From: Xanthomonas sacchari | GTDB lineage: Bacteria; Pseudomonadota; Gammaproteobacteria; Xanthomonadales; Xanthomonadaceae | DNA length: 64,000 nt | Reading direction: 5' to 3' | Assembly (NCBI RefSeq): GCF_040529065.1 | Contig: NZ_CP132343.1 | Location: 1,736,001 to 1,800,000, forward strand | Shown here: positions 9,747-21,622 of the stretch, one piece after another | Layout of the letters: every line of letters begins with the position of its first letter | Position numbering within the stretch: the first letter of the stretch is position 1 | Made by a program: the position numbers and the translations under genes | The notes under the pieces: generated by a model | What the model saw: the letters and a program-made list of their open reading frames with translations, nothing else | Database searches by the model: none | What the model was told of the DNA's origin: nothing

Positions 9747-10103
9747 GTGCTGGCCGAATATTTGCCGACCCTGCTGTTTCTGATCGTGGCCACCGGTATC
9801 GGCGTCGCGCTGATGCTGGTGGGGCGGTTCCTCGGTCCCCGGCGTCCCGACCTGAAGAAGCTCTCGCCGTACGAGTGCGGCTTCGAGGCCTTCGAGGACG
9901 CGCGCATGAAGTTCGACGTGCGCTACTACCTGATCGCCATCCAGTTCATCGTCTTCGATCTGGAAATCATCTTCATCGTGCCGTGGACGCAGGTGTTCAT
10001 GGACCTGGGCGCTCGCTCCCTGGTCACCATGGGCCTGTTCGTCGGCATGTTGTTCCTCGGTTTTGTCTACGTGTGGAAGAAGGGAGCGCTGGAATGGGAG
10101 TGA
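9747..10103 (+). CDS. nuoA: NADH-quinone oxidoreductase subunit A
   Basis: First gene of the complex I operon; NuoA is a three-helix membrane subunit at the junction with the peripheral arm. The 118-residue product has the conserved PYECGFE and RFYLIAI-like [15 protein letters not shown] segments, including the acidic residues of the second helix. I use GTG 9747 (purine-rich GAGAGAA 6 bases before) because translation then starts just before the first helix; longer frames read into the tRNA. It overlaps nuoB by 10 bases. Confidence 0.93.
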   Translation: MLAEYLPTLLFLIVATGIGVALMLVGRFLGPRRPDLKKLSPYECGFEAFEDARMKFDVRYYLIAIQFIVFDLEIIFIVPWTQVFMDLGARSLVTMGLFVGMLFLGFVYVWKKGALEWE

Positions 10104-10648
10104 TTCAGACCCTGGATCGCCTGATGACCAACCCGATCCCGGAAGGGCGGGTGGACGACATCCTGCGTCCCGAAGGCGAGAACCCGCTGCTGGAGAAGGG
10201 TTACGTCACCACCAGCGTCGATGCGCTGCTGAACTGGGCGCGCACCGGCTCGATGTGGCCGATGACCTTCGGTCTGGCCTGCTGCGCGGTCGAGATGATG
10301 CACGCCGGCGCCGCGCGCCTGGACCTGGACCGCTACGGCGTGGTGTTCCGCCCGTCGCCGCGCCAGTCCGACGTGATGATCGTCGCCGGCACTCTGGTCA
10401 ACAAGATGGCCCCGGCGCTGCGCAAGGTCTACGACCAGATGCCGGACCCGAAGTGGGTCATCTCGATGGGCAGCTGCGCCAACGGCGGCGGCTACTACCA
10501 TTACTCGTATTCGGTGGTGCGCGGTTGCGACCGCATCGTGCCGGTGGACGTCTACGTCCCCGGTTGCCCGCCGACCGCCGAGGCCCTGGTCTACGGCATC
10601 CTGCAGTTGCAGAAGAAGATCTGGCGAACCCAGACCATCGCGCGCTGA
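10094..10648 (+). CDS. nuoB: NADH-quinone oxidoreductase subunit B
   Basis: NuoB carries the terminal iron-sulfur cluster N2 that passes electrons to quinone. The 184 residues include its four cysteines: the adjacent pair Cys63-Cys64 (LACCAVEMM), Cys128 (GSCANGGG) and Cys158 (VPGCPP). The ATG at 10094 overlaps the nuoA end. The sequence is highly conserved and of standard length. Confidence 0.97.
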   Translation: MGVIQTLDRLMTNPIPEGRVDDILRPEGENPLLEKGYVTTSVDALLNWARTGSMWPMTFGLACCAVEMMHAGAARLDLDRYGVVFRPSPRQSDVMIVAGTLVNKMAPALRKVYDQMPDPKWVISMGSCANGGGYYHYSYSVVRGCDRIVPVDVYVPGCPPTAEALVYGILQLQKKIWRTQTIAR

Positions 10649-10681
10649 TTCCTCTTTCCTCAGAGAGCACGCCAAGCCCCC

Positions 10682-11431
10682 ATGGCAGAGCAAGCATCTT
10701 CCTTTAGCGACCGACTCGGCGCCCGTTTCCCCGGCAGCCAGGTCTTCGTGGCCCTTCCGCGCGGCGAAGTCACCCTGGAAGTGCCGGCCGACGCCTGGCA
10801 CGCCACCTGCCTGGCGTTGCGCGACGAGTTCGGTTTCGAACAGCTGTCCGACCTGTGCGGCGTGGACTACCTGGGCTACGGCAGCGACGAGTGGGATACC
10901 TCGGACGTGTCCTCGCACGGCTTCAGCCGCGGTGTCGAAGGCAAGGCCGTGGGCCGTTTCGCCTGGGGCGAGTTCCCCAGCGCCGAGACCAGCGCCGGCG
11001 TGCAGCCGATGCCGGTGCCGCAGCAGCGTTTCGCGGTGCTGGCGCAGCTGATTTCCTACCGCCACAACCAGCGCCTGCGCGTGCGCTGCTACGCGCCGAA
11101 CGAAGACCTGCCGGTGGTGGCCTCGGTCACCGACATCTGGCCGGGCGCGAACTGGTTCGAGCGCGAGGCGTTCGACCTGTTCGGCGTGGTGTTTTCCGGC
11201 CACCCGGACCTGCGCCGCATCCTCACCGACTACGGCTTCGTCGGCCATCCGTTCCGCAAGGATTTCCCGCTGATCGGCAACGTCGAAGTGCGCTACGACG
11301 AAGAGAAGCAGCGCGTGATCTACGAGCCGGTGACCTCGGTGGAACCGCGCGTGGGCGTGCCGCGCGTGATCCGCGACGATGCGCGCTACCAGACCGCGGC
11401 GGGCGAAGCACAGAAGGAGTCCGCCAAGTGA
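10682..11431 (+). CDS. nuoC: NADH-quinone oxidoreductase subunit C
   Basis: NuoC is a hydrophilic connecting subunit of complex I. At 249 residues it is longer than the roughly 200 typical of stand-alone NuoC. The extra length is a 45-residue segment at about 68-115, between DLCGVDYLG and the [13 protein letters not shown] strand. The signature [14 protein letters not shown] and the HPFRKDFPL motif are intact. It overlaps nuoD by GTGA (4 bases), so nuoC and nuoD are separate genes here rather than the fused nuoCD of E. coli. Confidence 0.96.
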   Translation: MAEQASSFSDRLGARFPGSQVFVALPRGEVTLEVPADAWHATCLALRDEFGFEQLSDLCGVDYLGYGSDEWDTSDVSSHGFSRGVEGKAVGRFAWGEFPSAETSAGVQPMPVPQQRFAVLAQLISYRHNQRLRVRCYAPNEDLPVVASVTDIWPGANWFEREAFDLFGVVFSGHPDLRRILTDYGFVGHPFRKDFPLIGNVEVRYDEEKQRVIYEPVTSVEPRVGVPRVIRDDARYQTAAGEAQKESAK

Positions 11432-12735
11432 GCGAGTACCACCAGGCGCACGACGGGTTCGCCAGCAATCCTGCCGAAGCCAAGCAGGAAATCCGCAACT
11501 ACACGATGAACTTCGGCCCGCAGCATCCGGCCGCGCACGGCGTGCTGCGCCTGATCCTGGAGATGGACGGCGAGACCGTGGTCCGCGCCGATCCGCACAT
11601 CGGCCTGCTGCACCGTGGCACCGAGAAGCTGGCCGAGTCCAAGCCGTTCAACCAGTCGATCGGCTACATGGATCGCCTGGACTACGTGTCGATGATGTGC
11701 AACGAGCACGCCTATGTGCGCGCGATCGAGACCCTGATGGGCATCGAGGCGCCGGAGCGTGCGCAGTACATCCGCACCATGTTCGACGAGATCACCCGCA
11801 TCCTGAACCACCTGATGTGGGTCGGGTCCAACGGCCTGGATCTGGGCGCGATGGCGGTGATGCTGTACGCGTTCCGCGAGCGCGAAGAACTGATGGACGT
11901 GTACGAGGCGGTGTCGGGCGCGCGCATGCACGCGACCTACTACCGCCCGGGCGGCGTCTACCGCGACCTGCCGGACCGCATGCCCAAGTATCAGGAATCG
12001 CGCTGGCACAAGGGCAATGCGCTGAAGCGGCTCAACGCCGCGCGCGAAGGCTCGATGCTGGACTTCCTGGAGGAGTTCACCAACACCTTCCCGGCGCGCG
12101 TGGACGAGTACGAGACCCTGCTCACCGACAACCGCATCTGGAAGCAGCGCACCGTCGGCATCGGCGTGGTCACCCCGGAACAGGCCTACGCCTGGGGCAT
12201 GACCGGCGCCATGCTGCGCGGCTCGGGCATCGCCTGGGACCTGCGCAAGAAGCAGCCCTACGCCAAGTACGACAGCGTCGATTTCGACATCCCGCTCGGC
12301 ACCAACGGCGACTGCTACGACCGTTACCTGGTGCGCGTGGCCGAGATGCGCCAGTCCAACCGCATCATCAAGCAGTGCGTGCAGTGGCTCAAGGCCAACC
12401 CGGGCCCGGTCATGGTCGAGAACTTCAAGGTGGCGCCGCCCAAGCGCGCCGAGATGAAGGACGACATGGAAGCGCTGATCCACCACTTCAAGCTGTTCAG
12501 CGAAGGCTACTGCGTGCCGGCAGGCGAGACCTACTGCGCGGTGGAGGCGCCTAAGGGCGAGTTCGGTTGCTACCTGATGTCCGACGGCGCCAACAAGCCG
12601 TTCCGCGTGCACCTGCGCGCGCCGGGCTTCGCCCATCTGTCGTCGATGGACGCGATCGTGCGCGGCCACATGCTGGCCGACGTGGTGGCGATGATTGGTA
12701 CCTATGATCTGGTGTTTGGTGAGGTCGACCGATGA
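11428..12735 (+). CDS. nuoD: NADH-quinone oxidoreductase subunit D
   Basis: NuoD is the 49-kDa-type subunit lining the quinone chamber next to cluster N2. The 435-residue product has [15 protein letters not shown], with the quinone-binding His pair, HRGTEKL and the C-terminal [10 protein letters not shown] choose GTG 11428 within the GTGA overlap with nuoC, giving [10 protein letters not shown]; no other start fits the operon phase as well. It overlaps nuoE by ATGA. Confidence 0.96.
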   Translation: MSEYHQAHDGFASNPAEAKQEIRNYTMNFGPQHPAAHGVLRLILEMDGETVVRADPHIGLLHRGTEKLAESKPFNQSIGYMDRLDYVSMMCNEHAYVRAIETLMGIEAPERAQYIRTMFDEITRILNHLMWVGSNGLDLGAMAVMLYAFREREELMDVYEAVSGARMHATYYRPGGVYRDLPDRMPKYQESRWHKGNALKRLNAAREGSMLDFLEEFTNTFPARVDEYETLLTDNRIWKQRTVGIGVVTPEQAYAWGMTGAMLRGSGIAWDLRKKQPYAKYDSVDFDIPLGTNGDCYDRYLVRVAEMRQSNRIIKQCVQWLKANPGPVMVENFKVAPPKRAEMKDDMEALIHHFKLFSEGYCVPAGETYCAVEAPKGEFGCYLMSDGANKPFRVHLRAPGFAHLSSMDAIVRGHMLADVVAMIGTYDLVFGEVDR

Positions 12736-13259
12736 AGGCGACAGGTAATTTCGAAGCGGCGCGCGACGTCGATCCGATGGTGGTGCTGAGCGACAAGACG
12801 CGCGCGCACATCGATCACTGGCTGAGCAAGTTCCCGCCGGACCGCAAGCGTTCGGCGGTGCTGCAGGGCCTGCACGCGGCGCAGGAACAGAACCAGGGCT
12901 GGCTGACCGACGAGTTGATCGCCGGCGTCGCCAAGTACCTGGAACTGCCGCCGGTGTGGGCCTACGAGGTCGCCAGCTTCTACTCGATGTTCGAGACCGA
13001 GAAGGTCGGCCGCAACAACGTCGCGTTCTGCACCAACATCAGCTGCTGGCTCAACGGCGCCGAGGACCTGGTCGCGCATGCCGAGAAGAAGCTCGGTTGC
13101 AAGCTGGGCCAGTCCACCGCCGACGGCCGCGTCTACCTCAAGCGCGAGGAAGAGTGCCTGGCCGGTTGCGCCGGCGCGCCGATGATGGTCATCAACGGCC
13201 ACTACCATGAGCATCTGACCAAGGACAAGGTCGACGAATTGCTGGACGGGTTGGAGTAA
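12732..13259 (+). CDS. nuoE: NADH-quinone oxidoreductase subunit E
   Basis: NuoE is the 24-kDa-type subunit of the NADH-oxidising module and holds the binuclear cluster N1a. The 175 residues contain the thioredoxin-like fold with the four cluster cysteines in CTNISC and CLAGCAGAP, and the three-helix N-terminal region ([16 protein letters not shown]). ATG 12732 overlaps the nuoD stop. nuoF follows after five bases. Confidence 0.96.
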   Translation: MKATGNFEAARDVDPMVVLSDKTRAHIDHWLSKFPPDRKRSAVLQGLHAAQEQNQGWLTDELIAGVAKYLELPPVWAYEVASFYSMFETEKVGRNNVAFCTNISCWLNGAEDLVAHAEKKLGCKLGQSTADGRVYLKREEECLAGCAGAPMMVINGHYHEHLTKDKVDELLDGLE

Positions 13260-13264
13260 CGGCA

Positions 13265-14604
<1,340 letters not shown>

Positions 14605-14608
<4 letters not shown>

Positions 14609-16854
14609 GCGCGCAACCCAACAATCCCGGCGCGACCCCCGCGGTCGTGCCGGAAGGCCATGTGACCGTCGAGATCGACGGCCAGTCGCTGGTCGTGCCG
14701 AAGGGCTCGATGATCATCCAGGCGGCCGACAAGGCCGGCATTCCGATCCCGCGCTTCTGCTACCACGAGAAGCTGCCGATCGCGGCCAACTGCCGCATGT
14801 GCCTGGTCGATGTCGAGAAGTCGCCCAAGCCGTCGCCGGCCTGCGCCACGCCGGTCATGGATGGCATGAAGGTGCAGACCCGCAGCGACAAGGCGCTGAA
14901 GTACCAGCGCAGCGTCATGGAATTCCTGCTGATCAACCATCCGCTGGACTGCCCGATCTGCGATCAGGGCGGCGAGTGCGAACTGCAGGACGTGTCGCTG
15001 GGCTATGGCCGCTCGGTCAGCCGCTTCAACGAGCGCAAGCGCGTGGTGCCGGACGAGGACATCGGCCCGCTGGTCGCCACCGAGATGACCCGCTGCATCC
15101 AGTGCACCCGCTGCGTGCGCTTCACCGCGGACATCGCCGGCACCTACGAGCTGGGTGGCATGTATCGCGGTGAGAACCTGCAGATCGGCACCTACGACGG
15201 CAAGCCGCTGACCACCGAGCTGTCCGGCAACGTGGTCGACGTGTGCCCGGTCGGCGCGCTGACCAACAAGGTGTTCCAGTTCCGCGCACGCCCCTGGGAA
15301 CTGGTGGCGCGCGAGTCGCTGGGCTACCACGACGCGATGGGTTCCAACCTGTTCCTGCACGTGCGCCGCGGCGAAGTGCTGCGCACCGTGCCGCGCGACA
15401 ACGAAGCGGTCAACGAGTGCTGGCTGTCCGACCGCGACCGCTACTCGCACCAGGGCCTGTATGCCGAGGACCGCGCACTGCGGCCGATGCGCAAGGTCGA
15501 CGGGCAGTGGCGCGAGGTGTCGTGGGCGGAAGCGTTGTCCGCCGCCGGCGAGATCCTCAAGGCCAACCGTGGCGACGCGCTGGGCGTGCTCGCGCATCCG
15601 TCCACCTCCAACGAGGAGGGCGCGCTGCTGGCGCGCCTGGCCGACGGCCTGGACAGCGGCAACCTCGACCACCGCGTGTACAACCGCGACTTCTCCGATG
15701 CCGCGCTGGCCGAGCCGTTCGCGCTGCCGCTGGCGGAGATCGAGCAGGCCGACGTGGTGGTGATCCTGGGCAGCAACCTGCGCCATGAACTGCCGCTGCT
15801 GCATGCACGCCTGCGCAAGGCGCGGATGCAGCGCCAGACCAAGGTGTATTCGATCAACCCGGTCGATTTCGACGTGGCCTTCGACCAGGCCGGCCGCCAG
15901 ATCGTGGCGCCGTCGAAGTTCGCCGCAGCGCTGGCCGACGCCGCGCTGCGCGAAGCGGTGCAGGGCGCCGTCCGTGCGGTGCTGATCGTCGGCGCGCTGG
16001 CCGAGAACCATCCGCAGGCCGCGGCGCTGCGTGCCGCCGCACGCGACTTCGCCGCCGCCACCGGTGCGGCGCTGTGCCGCATCCCGCAGGGCGCGAACGC
16101 GCTGGGCCTGGCGCGCTACGGCGTGCTGCCGCGCGGCCGCAACGTCGCCGCGATGCTGGCCGAACCGCGCAGCGCCTACGTGCTGTACGGCCTGGAGCCG
16201 GGGCTGGACTTCGCCGACGCCGCCGCCGCGCGCAGCGCGCTGGCCGGTGCCAAGGTGGTGGCGTTCAGCCACTTCGCCTGCGCCTCCACCCGCGACGTGG
16301 CCGATGTGATCCTGCCGATCGGCGCGCTGCCGGAAATCGAAGCGACGCTGACCAACCTCAACGGCAGCGAGCAGCGCACCCGCGCCGGCGGCAAGCTGCC
16401 GGGCGAGGCCCGCGAGGGCTGGCGCGTGCTGCGTGCGCTCGGCGGCGAACTGGGCCTGTCCGGCTTCGAGTTCATCGACCTGGCCGGGCTGCGCGATGGC
16501 CTGCAGCCGCGCGAGGTCGCCGCGGCGACCTCGGCGCAGCCGGCACGCCAGGACGAGGGCCTGGAACTGGCCGCCAGTCCGGCGATCTACCGCACTGATG
16601 CGGTGGTGCGCCGCGCGCAGGCGCTGCAGCAGCATCCGCTGAACCGCGCGCCGGGCGTAGCGGTGCATCCGGACGAGGCGGCGCGGCTGGGCCTGCGCGA
16701 CGGGCAGATGGTCAAGGTCGGTACCGCGGCGGGGAGCGCCACGTTGCCGCTGGCGACGGACAAGCGGGTCGCGCCGGGCGCGGCCTGGATCGAAACGGGC
16801 CACGGCGCGACCGCGCCGCTGGGCGCCGGTCGGGTGACGGTGGTGGCTGCATGA
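14605..16854 (+). CDS. nuoG: NADH-quinone oxidoreductase subunit G
   Basis: NuoG is the large 75-kDa-type iron-sulfur subunit (749 residues). An N-terminal 2Fe-2S domain (cysteines in RFCYHEK and [10 protein letters not shown]) is followed by the histidine-ligated cluster [18 protein letters not shown], then the tetranuclear motif CIQCTRC with a later CPVGAL, and a molybdopterin-oxidoreductase-like domain without a cofactor role. ATG 14605 sits in the ATGA overlap with nuoF, and its own stop overlaps nuoH. Confidence 0.96.
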
Positions 16855-17942
16855 ACGAGATGCTGTTGAACGTGGTCGACCCGCTGCACCAGTGGTTCCT
16901 CGGCCTGGGCGCCCTCGGCGTGGTCCTGTGGATCGTGCTGAAGATCCTGGTGATCGCCATGCCGGTGATCATCGCGGTGGCGTTCTACGTGGTCTGGGAG
17001 CGCAAGCTGATCGGCTGGATGCACGTGCGCCACGGGCCGATGTACGTGGGCATGGGCATCTTCCAGGCCTTCGCCGACGTCTTCAAGCTGCTGTTCAAGG
17101 AAATCATCCAGCCCAGCAGCTCGCACAAGGCGATGTTCGTGATCGCGCCGCTGATTACCCTGGCGCCGGCCTTCGCCGCCTGGGCGGTGGTGCCGTTCGA
17201 TGCCAAGCTGGTGCTGTCCAATGCCAACGCCGGCCTGCTGTATCTGCTGGCGATGACCTCGCTGGGCGTGTACGGCATCATCCTGGCCGGCTGGGCGTCC
17301 AACTCCAAGTACGCGTTCCTTGGCGCGATGCGCTCGGCCGCGCAGGTGGTCAGCTACGAGATCGCGATGGGCTTCGCCCTGGTCGGCGTGATGATCGCCG
17401 CCGGCAGCCTGAACCTGAGCACGATCGTGCAGGCGCAGGCGGGTTCGCACGGCCTGCTCAACTGGTTCCTGATCCCGCTGTTCCCGCTGTTCATCGTGTA
17501 CTGGGTGTCCGGCGTGGCCGAGACTAACCGCGCGCCGTTCGACGTGGTCGAAGGCGAGTCGGAAATCGTCGCCGGTCACATGGTCGAGTACTCGGGCGGT
17601 GCGTTCGCGCTGTTCTTCCTGGCCGAATACGCCAACATGATCCTGGTCAGCTTCCTGGTCTCGATCTTCTTCCTGGGCGGCTGGCTGAGTCCGATCCAGG
17701 GGCTGGTCAACGCCGACATCTCGCCGTGGATCGACTGGGTGTGGAAGGGCGGTTGGCCGTGGCTGCTGATGAAGGTGCTGTTCTTCGCCAGCGCGTACAT
17801 CTGGTTCCGCGCCAGCTTCCCGCGCTACCGCTACGACCAGATCATGCGTCTGGGCTGGAAGGTGTTCATTCCGTTGACGATCGTGTGGATCGCGGTGACG
17901 GCATTGATGGTGTTCTACGGTGTGATCCACAGGGGTGTGTAA
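16851..17942 (+). CDS. nuoH: NADH-quinone oxidoreductase subunit H
   Basis: NuoH is the membrane subunit that forms the quinone channel and the link to the proton-pumping chain. The 363 residues contain about eight hydrophobic helices, the family signature [20 protein letters not shown], the cytoplasmic loop [29 protein letters not shown] with its conserved acidic residues, and [16 protein letters not shown] 16851 overlaps the nuoG stop by 4 bases. Confidence 0.96.
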   Translation: MNEMLLNVVDPLHQWFLGLGALGVVLWIVLKILVIAMPVIIAVAFYVVWERKLIGWMHVRHGPMYVGMGIFQAFADVFKLLFKEIIQPSSSHKAMFVIAPLITLAPAFAAWAVVPFDAKLVLSNANAGLLYLLAMTSLGVYGIILAGWASNSKYAFLGAMRSAAQVVSYEIAMGFALVGVMIAAGSLNLSTIVQAQAGSHGLLNWFLIPLFPLFIVYWVSGVAETNRAPFDVVEGESEIVAGHMVEYSGGAFALFFLAEYANMILVSFLVSIFFLGGWLSPIQGLVNADISPWIDWVWKGGWPWLLMKVLFFASAYIWFRASFPRYRYDQIMRLGWKVFIPLTIVWIAVTALMVFYGVIHRGV

Positions 17943-17945
17943 GCG

Positions 17946-18434
17946 ATGAATAAAGTCACCCATTACTTCAAGAGCCTGCTGCTGCTCGAGTTGCTCGGCG
18001 GCCTGTGGCTGACCTTGAAGTACACGTTCCGTCCCAAGTACACCGTGCTGTACCCGATGGAGAAGTTCCCGCAGTCGCCGCGCTTCCGCGGCCTGCACGC
18101 GCTGCGCCGCTATCCCAACGGAGAAGAGCGCTGCATCGCCTGCAAGCTGTGCGAGGCGGTGTGCCCGGCGCTGGCGATCACCATCGACTCGACCAAGCGC
18201 GAGGACGGTACCCGCCGCACCACGCGCTACGACATCGACCTGTTCAAGTGCATCTACTGCGGTTTCTGCGAGGAAAGCTGCCCGGTGGATTCGATCGTGG
18301 AGACCCAGGTGCTGGAGTACCACTTCGAGAAGCGCGGCGAGAACATCGTCACCAAGCCGCAGTTGCTGGCGATCGGAGACCGGCTCGAGGCCGAGATCGC
18401 CGAGCGCCGCGCTGCCGACGCTCCCTTCCGCTGA
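17946..18434 (+). CDS. nuoI: NADH-quinone oxidoreductase subunit I
   Basis: NuoI is the ferredoxin-like subunit carrying clusters N6a and N6b, between NuoG and NuoB. The 162-residue product has an N-terminal amphipathic region and two perfect motifs, [12 protein letters not shown] and [12 protein letters not shown]. The start ATG 17946 is three bases after the nuoH stop. Confidence 0.97.
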   Translation: MNKVTHYFKSLLLLELLGGLWLTLKYTFRPKYTVLYPMEKFPQSPRFRGLHALRRYPNGEERCIACKLCEAVCPALAITIDSTKREDGTRRTTRYDIDLFKCIYCGFCEESCPVDSIVETQVLEYHFEKRGENIVTKPQLLAIGDRLEAEIAERRAADAPFR

Positions 18435-18443
18435 GGTTCCGAA

Positions 18444-19091
18444 ATGGATTGGGTCAATATCGCTTTCTGGATCTTCGCCACCATCGCCGCGGTCGCCGCC
18501 GGCGCGGTGATCAGCGTGCGCAACCCCGTGTATGCGGTGCTGTGCCTGATCCTGACGTTCTTCTCCATCGCCTGCGTGTGGCTGCTGGTGGGCGCCGAGT
18601 TCCTTGGCGTGACCCTGGTGCTGGTCTACGTCGGCGCGGTCATGGTGCTGTTCCTGTTCGTGGTGATGATGCTGGACATCGACACCGCCCGCCTGCGCGA
18701 AGGCTGGGTGCGCTACCTGCCGGTCGGCCTGGTGGTCGCGGTGGCGATGCTGGTGCAGATGGTCACCTTGATCGGGGTCAAGGCGCGCAGCGCCGCGCCG
18801 TTCCCGGCCGACAACGCAGCGGCCCAGGCCGCCGACACCTCCAACATCACCTGGCTGGCCAAGACCCTGTTCACCCAGTTCCTGCTGCCGTTCGAGTTCG
18901 CCGCGATCATCCTGACCGTGGCGGTCGTGGCCGCGGTGATGCTGACCCTGCGCAAGCGCACCGGCATCAAGACCCAGAACCCGGGCGACCAGTCGCGGGT
19001 CAAGGCCAGCGACCGTCTGCGCATGATCAAGATGGACGCCGAGAAGCCCACGCTCCACACCCCGCCGGCATCGCAGGAGGGCCAGCCATGA
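18444..19091 (+). CDS. nuoJ: NADH-quinone oxidoreductase subunit J
   Basis: NuoJ is a five-helix membrane subunit of complex I that couples quinone reduction to the proton channels. The 215 residues include the conserved helix with [20 protein letters not shown], holding the broken helix of this family, and a charged C-terminal tail after the last helix (about residues 170-215). Its stop overlaps the nuoK start. Confidence 0.95.
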   Translation: MDWVNIAFWIFATIAAVAAGAVISVRNPVYAVLCLILTFFSIACVWLLVGAEFLGVTLVLVYVGAVMVLFLFVVMMLDIDTARLREGWVRYLPVGLVVAVAMLVQMVTLIGVKARSAAPFPADNAAAQAADTSNITWLAKTLFTQFLLPFEFAAIILTVAVVAAVMLTLRKRTGIKTQNPGDQSRVKASDRLRMIKMDAEKPTLHTPPASQEGQP

Positions 19092-19393
19092 TCTCCCTAG
19101 GCCATCTGCTGGCGCTCGGCGCGGCGCTGTTCTGCATCGCCCTGGCCGGCATCTTCCTCAACCGCAAGAACGTCATCGTGTTGCTGATGTCGATCGAGCT
19201 GATGCTGCTGTCGGTCAACATCAACTTCGTCGCCTTCTCGCGCGAGCTCGGCGACGCCGCCGGCCAGTTGTTCGTGTTCTTCATCCTGACCGTGGCCGCG
19301 GCCGAAGCCGCCATCGGCCTCGCGATCCTGGTGACGCTGTTCCGTACCCGCCACACGATCAACGTGGCCGAAGTCGATTCGCTGAAGGGCTGA
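19088..19393 (+). CDS. nuoK: NADH-quinone oxidoreductase subunit K
   Basis: NuoK is a small three-helix membrane subunit (101 residues). The second helix carries the conserved glutamate in [10 protein letters not shown] and the third the second glutamate in [11 protein letters not shown], both part of the proton path. ATG 19088 is in the ATGA overlap with nuoJ; nuoL starts 7 bases downstream. Confidence 0.96.
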   Translation: MISLGHLLALGAALFCIALAGIFLNRKNVIVLLMSIELMLLSVNINFVAFSRELGDAAGQLFVFFILTVAAAEAAIGLAILVTLFRTRHTINVAEVDSLKG

Positions 19394-19400
19394 CCTGCAG

Positions 19401-21602
19401 ATGGAAATTACGCTCTCCAAGAGTCTGCTGATCGCGGTGGTGCTGGCCCCGCTGGTCGGCAGCATCATCGCCGGCCTGTTCGGCCGCCAGGTCGGCCGCA
19501 AGGGCGCGCAGTTCGCCACCATCCTCGGCGTTGCGGTCAGCTGCGCGCTGTCGTGCTGGACCCTGTACCAGCTGGTCGGGCAGGGCGCTTCGCCGTTCAA
19601 CCAGAACCTCTACACCTTCTTCGAGGTCGGCAACTACTCGGCCCACGTCGGCTTCATGGTCGACCGCCTGACCGCGATGATGATGGTGGTGGTGACCTTC
19701 GTGTCGCTGCTGGTGCACATCTACACTATCGGCTACATGGCCGACGACCCGGGCTACCAGCGCTTCTTCAGCTACATCTCGCTGTTCACCTTCTCGATGC
19801 TGAGCCTGGTGATGAGCAACAACTTCCTGCAGCTGTTCTTCGGCTGGGAAGCGGTGGGCCTGGTGTCGTACCTGCTGATCGGCTTCTGGTTCAAGCGCCC
19901 GACCGCGGTGTTCGCCAACATGAAGGCGTTCCTGGTCAATCGCGTCGGCGACTTCGGCTTCCTGCTCGGCATCGCATTGGTGCTGTACGTGTTCGGCACC
20001 CTCGACTACTCGATGGTGTTCGCCAATGCCACCGGCATGGTCGGCGGTACCATCACCGTGTGGACCGGTTCCATCCCCGTCCCGTTCAGTGCGGAGGTCG
20101 TCCACCTGACCGATCCGTGGGTCTGGTCGGTGCCGACGATGATCTGCATCTGCCTGTTCATCGGCGCCATGGGCAAGTCGGCGCAGGTGCCGCTGCATGT
20201 GTGGCTGCCTGACTCGATGGAAGGCCCGACCCCGATCTCGGCGCTGATTCACGCCGCGACCATGGTCACCGCGGGCATCTTCATGGTGGCGCGCATGTCG
20301 CCGCTGTTCGAGCTGTCGCAGACCGCGCTGAACTTCGTGCTCTTCATCGGCGCCACCACCGCCTTCTTCACCGGCCTGATCGGCATCGTGCAGAACGACA
20401 TCAAGCGCGTGGTCGCGTACTCGACGCTGTCGCAGCTGGGCTACATGACCGTGGCGCTGGGCGTGTCGGCGTACTCGGCGGCGGTGTTCCACCTGATGAC
20501 CCATGCCTTCTTCAAGGCGCTGCTGTTCCTGGCGGCCGGCTCGGTGATCATCGGCATGCACCACGAGCAGGACATGCGCAAGATGGGCGGCCTGCGCAAG
20601 TACATGCCGATCACCTACTGGACCAGTGTGATCGGCACCCTGGCGCTGGTCGGCACCCCGTTCTTCGCCGGCTTCTATTCCAAGGACACGATCATCGAGG
20701 CGGCCCAGCTCCACGCCGAGGGTGCCCCGTTCTGGAGCATCGCCAACTACGGCTACATGGCCGTGCTGGGTGGCGTGCTGATCACCAGCTTCTACAGCTT
20801 CCGCCTGCTGTTCCTCACCTTCCACGGCAAGGAGCGCTTCCGCGACGCGCATGCGCATGACGTGCACGCCCACCACGACAGCGCCCACACCGACGCCGAG
20901 GCGCAGTCCCACGCGCACGATGCGCACGACGCGCATGCGCATGACGACCACCATGGTCATCATGGCGCGCACGAACCGCACGAGTCGCCGTGGGTGGTGA
21001 CGGTGCCGCTGATCCTGCTGGCGATCCCGTCGATCGCGATCGGCTTCTTCACCATCGGCCCGATGCTGTTCGGCACCGACTGGGCAGGGCACCACGCCGC
21101 CGTGGCGATCAAGGGCCAGGCGGTCAGCTTCTTCACCGGCATCGTCGATTTCTACGATCCGGCGCGCGACACCGTCGGCGCGTTGGCCGAGGAATTCCAT
21201 GGCCCGATCAAGTTCGCGCTGCACGGCCTCTACCAGGTACCGTTCTTCCTGACCCTGGCCGGCTTCGCCCTGGCCTGGATCCTGTACCTGTGGAAGCCGG
21301 AACTGGCGGCGAAGGCGCGCAAGACCTTCTCGCTGCCGGTGTGGATCCTCGAGAACAAGTACGGTTTCGACAAGCTCTGGATCGGCGGTTTCGCCGGCGG
21401 CGGCGTGCGCCTGGGCAAGGCGTCGCGCGCGGTGGATACGCATGTCGTGGACGGCGTCATGGTCAACGGCACCGCGCGCGTGATCGACCTGGCGGCCAAC
21501 CTGCTGCGTCGCACGCAATCCGGTTTCCTCTATCACTACGCCTTCGCGATGATCGTCGGTCTCATTGCCCTGCTGGGCGTGCTGATGCATTTCTGGCGTT
21601 GA
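19401..21602 (+). CDS. nuoL: NADH-quinone oxidoreductase subunit L with histidine-rich loop
   Basis: NuoL is the distal antiporter-like proton channel and carries the long lateral helix. The 733-residue product is longer than E. coli NuoL (613). Conserved parts include the FFGWEAVGLVSYLLIGFW helix with its glutamate and GKSAQVPLHVWLPDSMEGPTP. Between helices, at about residues 482-528, is a very histidine-rich stretch (17 His among about 45 residues, with Asp and Ala, such as HAHDVHAHH). The final helix ends the protein. Part of the extra length is this loop, probably in solution and possibly metal-binding. Confidence 0.95.
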   Translation: MEITLSKSLLIAVVLAPLVGSIIAGLFGRQVGRKGAQFATILGVAVSCALSCWTLYQLVGQGASPFNQNLYTFFEVGNYSAHVGFMVDRLTAMMMVVVTFVSLLVHIYTIGYMADDPGYQRFFSYISLFTFSMLSLVMSNNFLQLFFGWEAVGLVSYLLIGFWFKRPTAVFANMKAFLVNRVGDFGFLLGIALVLYVFGTLDYSMVFANATGMVGGTITVWTGSIPVPFSAEVVHLTDPWVWSVPTMICICLFIGAMGKSAQVPLHVWLPDSMEGPTPISALIHAATMVTAGIFMVARMSPLFELSQTALNFVLFIGATTAFFTGLIGIVQNDIKRVVAYSTLSQLGYMTVALGVSAYSAAVFHLMTHAFFKALLFLAAGSVIIGMHHEQDMRKMGGLRKYMPITYWTSVIGTLALVGTPFFAGFYSKDTIIEAAQLHAEGAPFWSIANYGYMAVLGGVLITSFYSFRLLFLTFHGKERFRDAHAHDVHAHHDSAHTDAEAQSHAHDAHDAHAHDDHHGHHGAHEPHESPWVVTVPLILLAIPSIAIGFFTIGPMLFGTDWAGHHAAVAIKGQAVSFFTGIVDFYDPARDTVGALAEEFHGPIKFALHGLYQVPFFLTLAGFALAWILYLWKPELAAKARKTFSLPVWILENKYGFDKLWIGGFAGGGVRLGKASRAVDTHVVDGVMVNGTARVIDLAANLLRRTQSGFLYHYAFAMIVGLIALLGVLMHFWR

Positions 21603-21622
21603 CCTGTACGGAATAAGAACAC

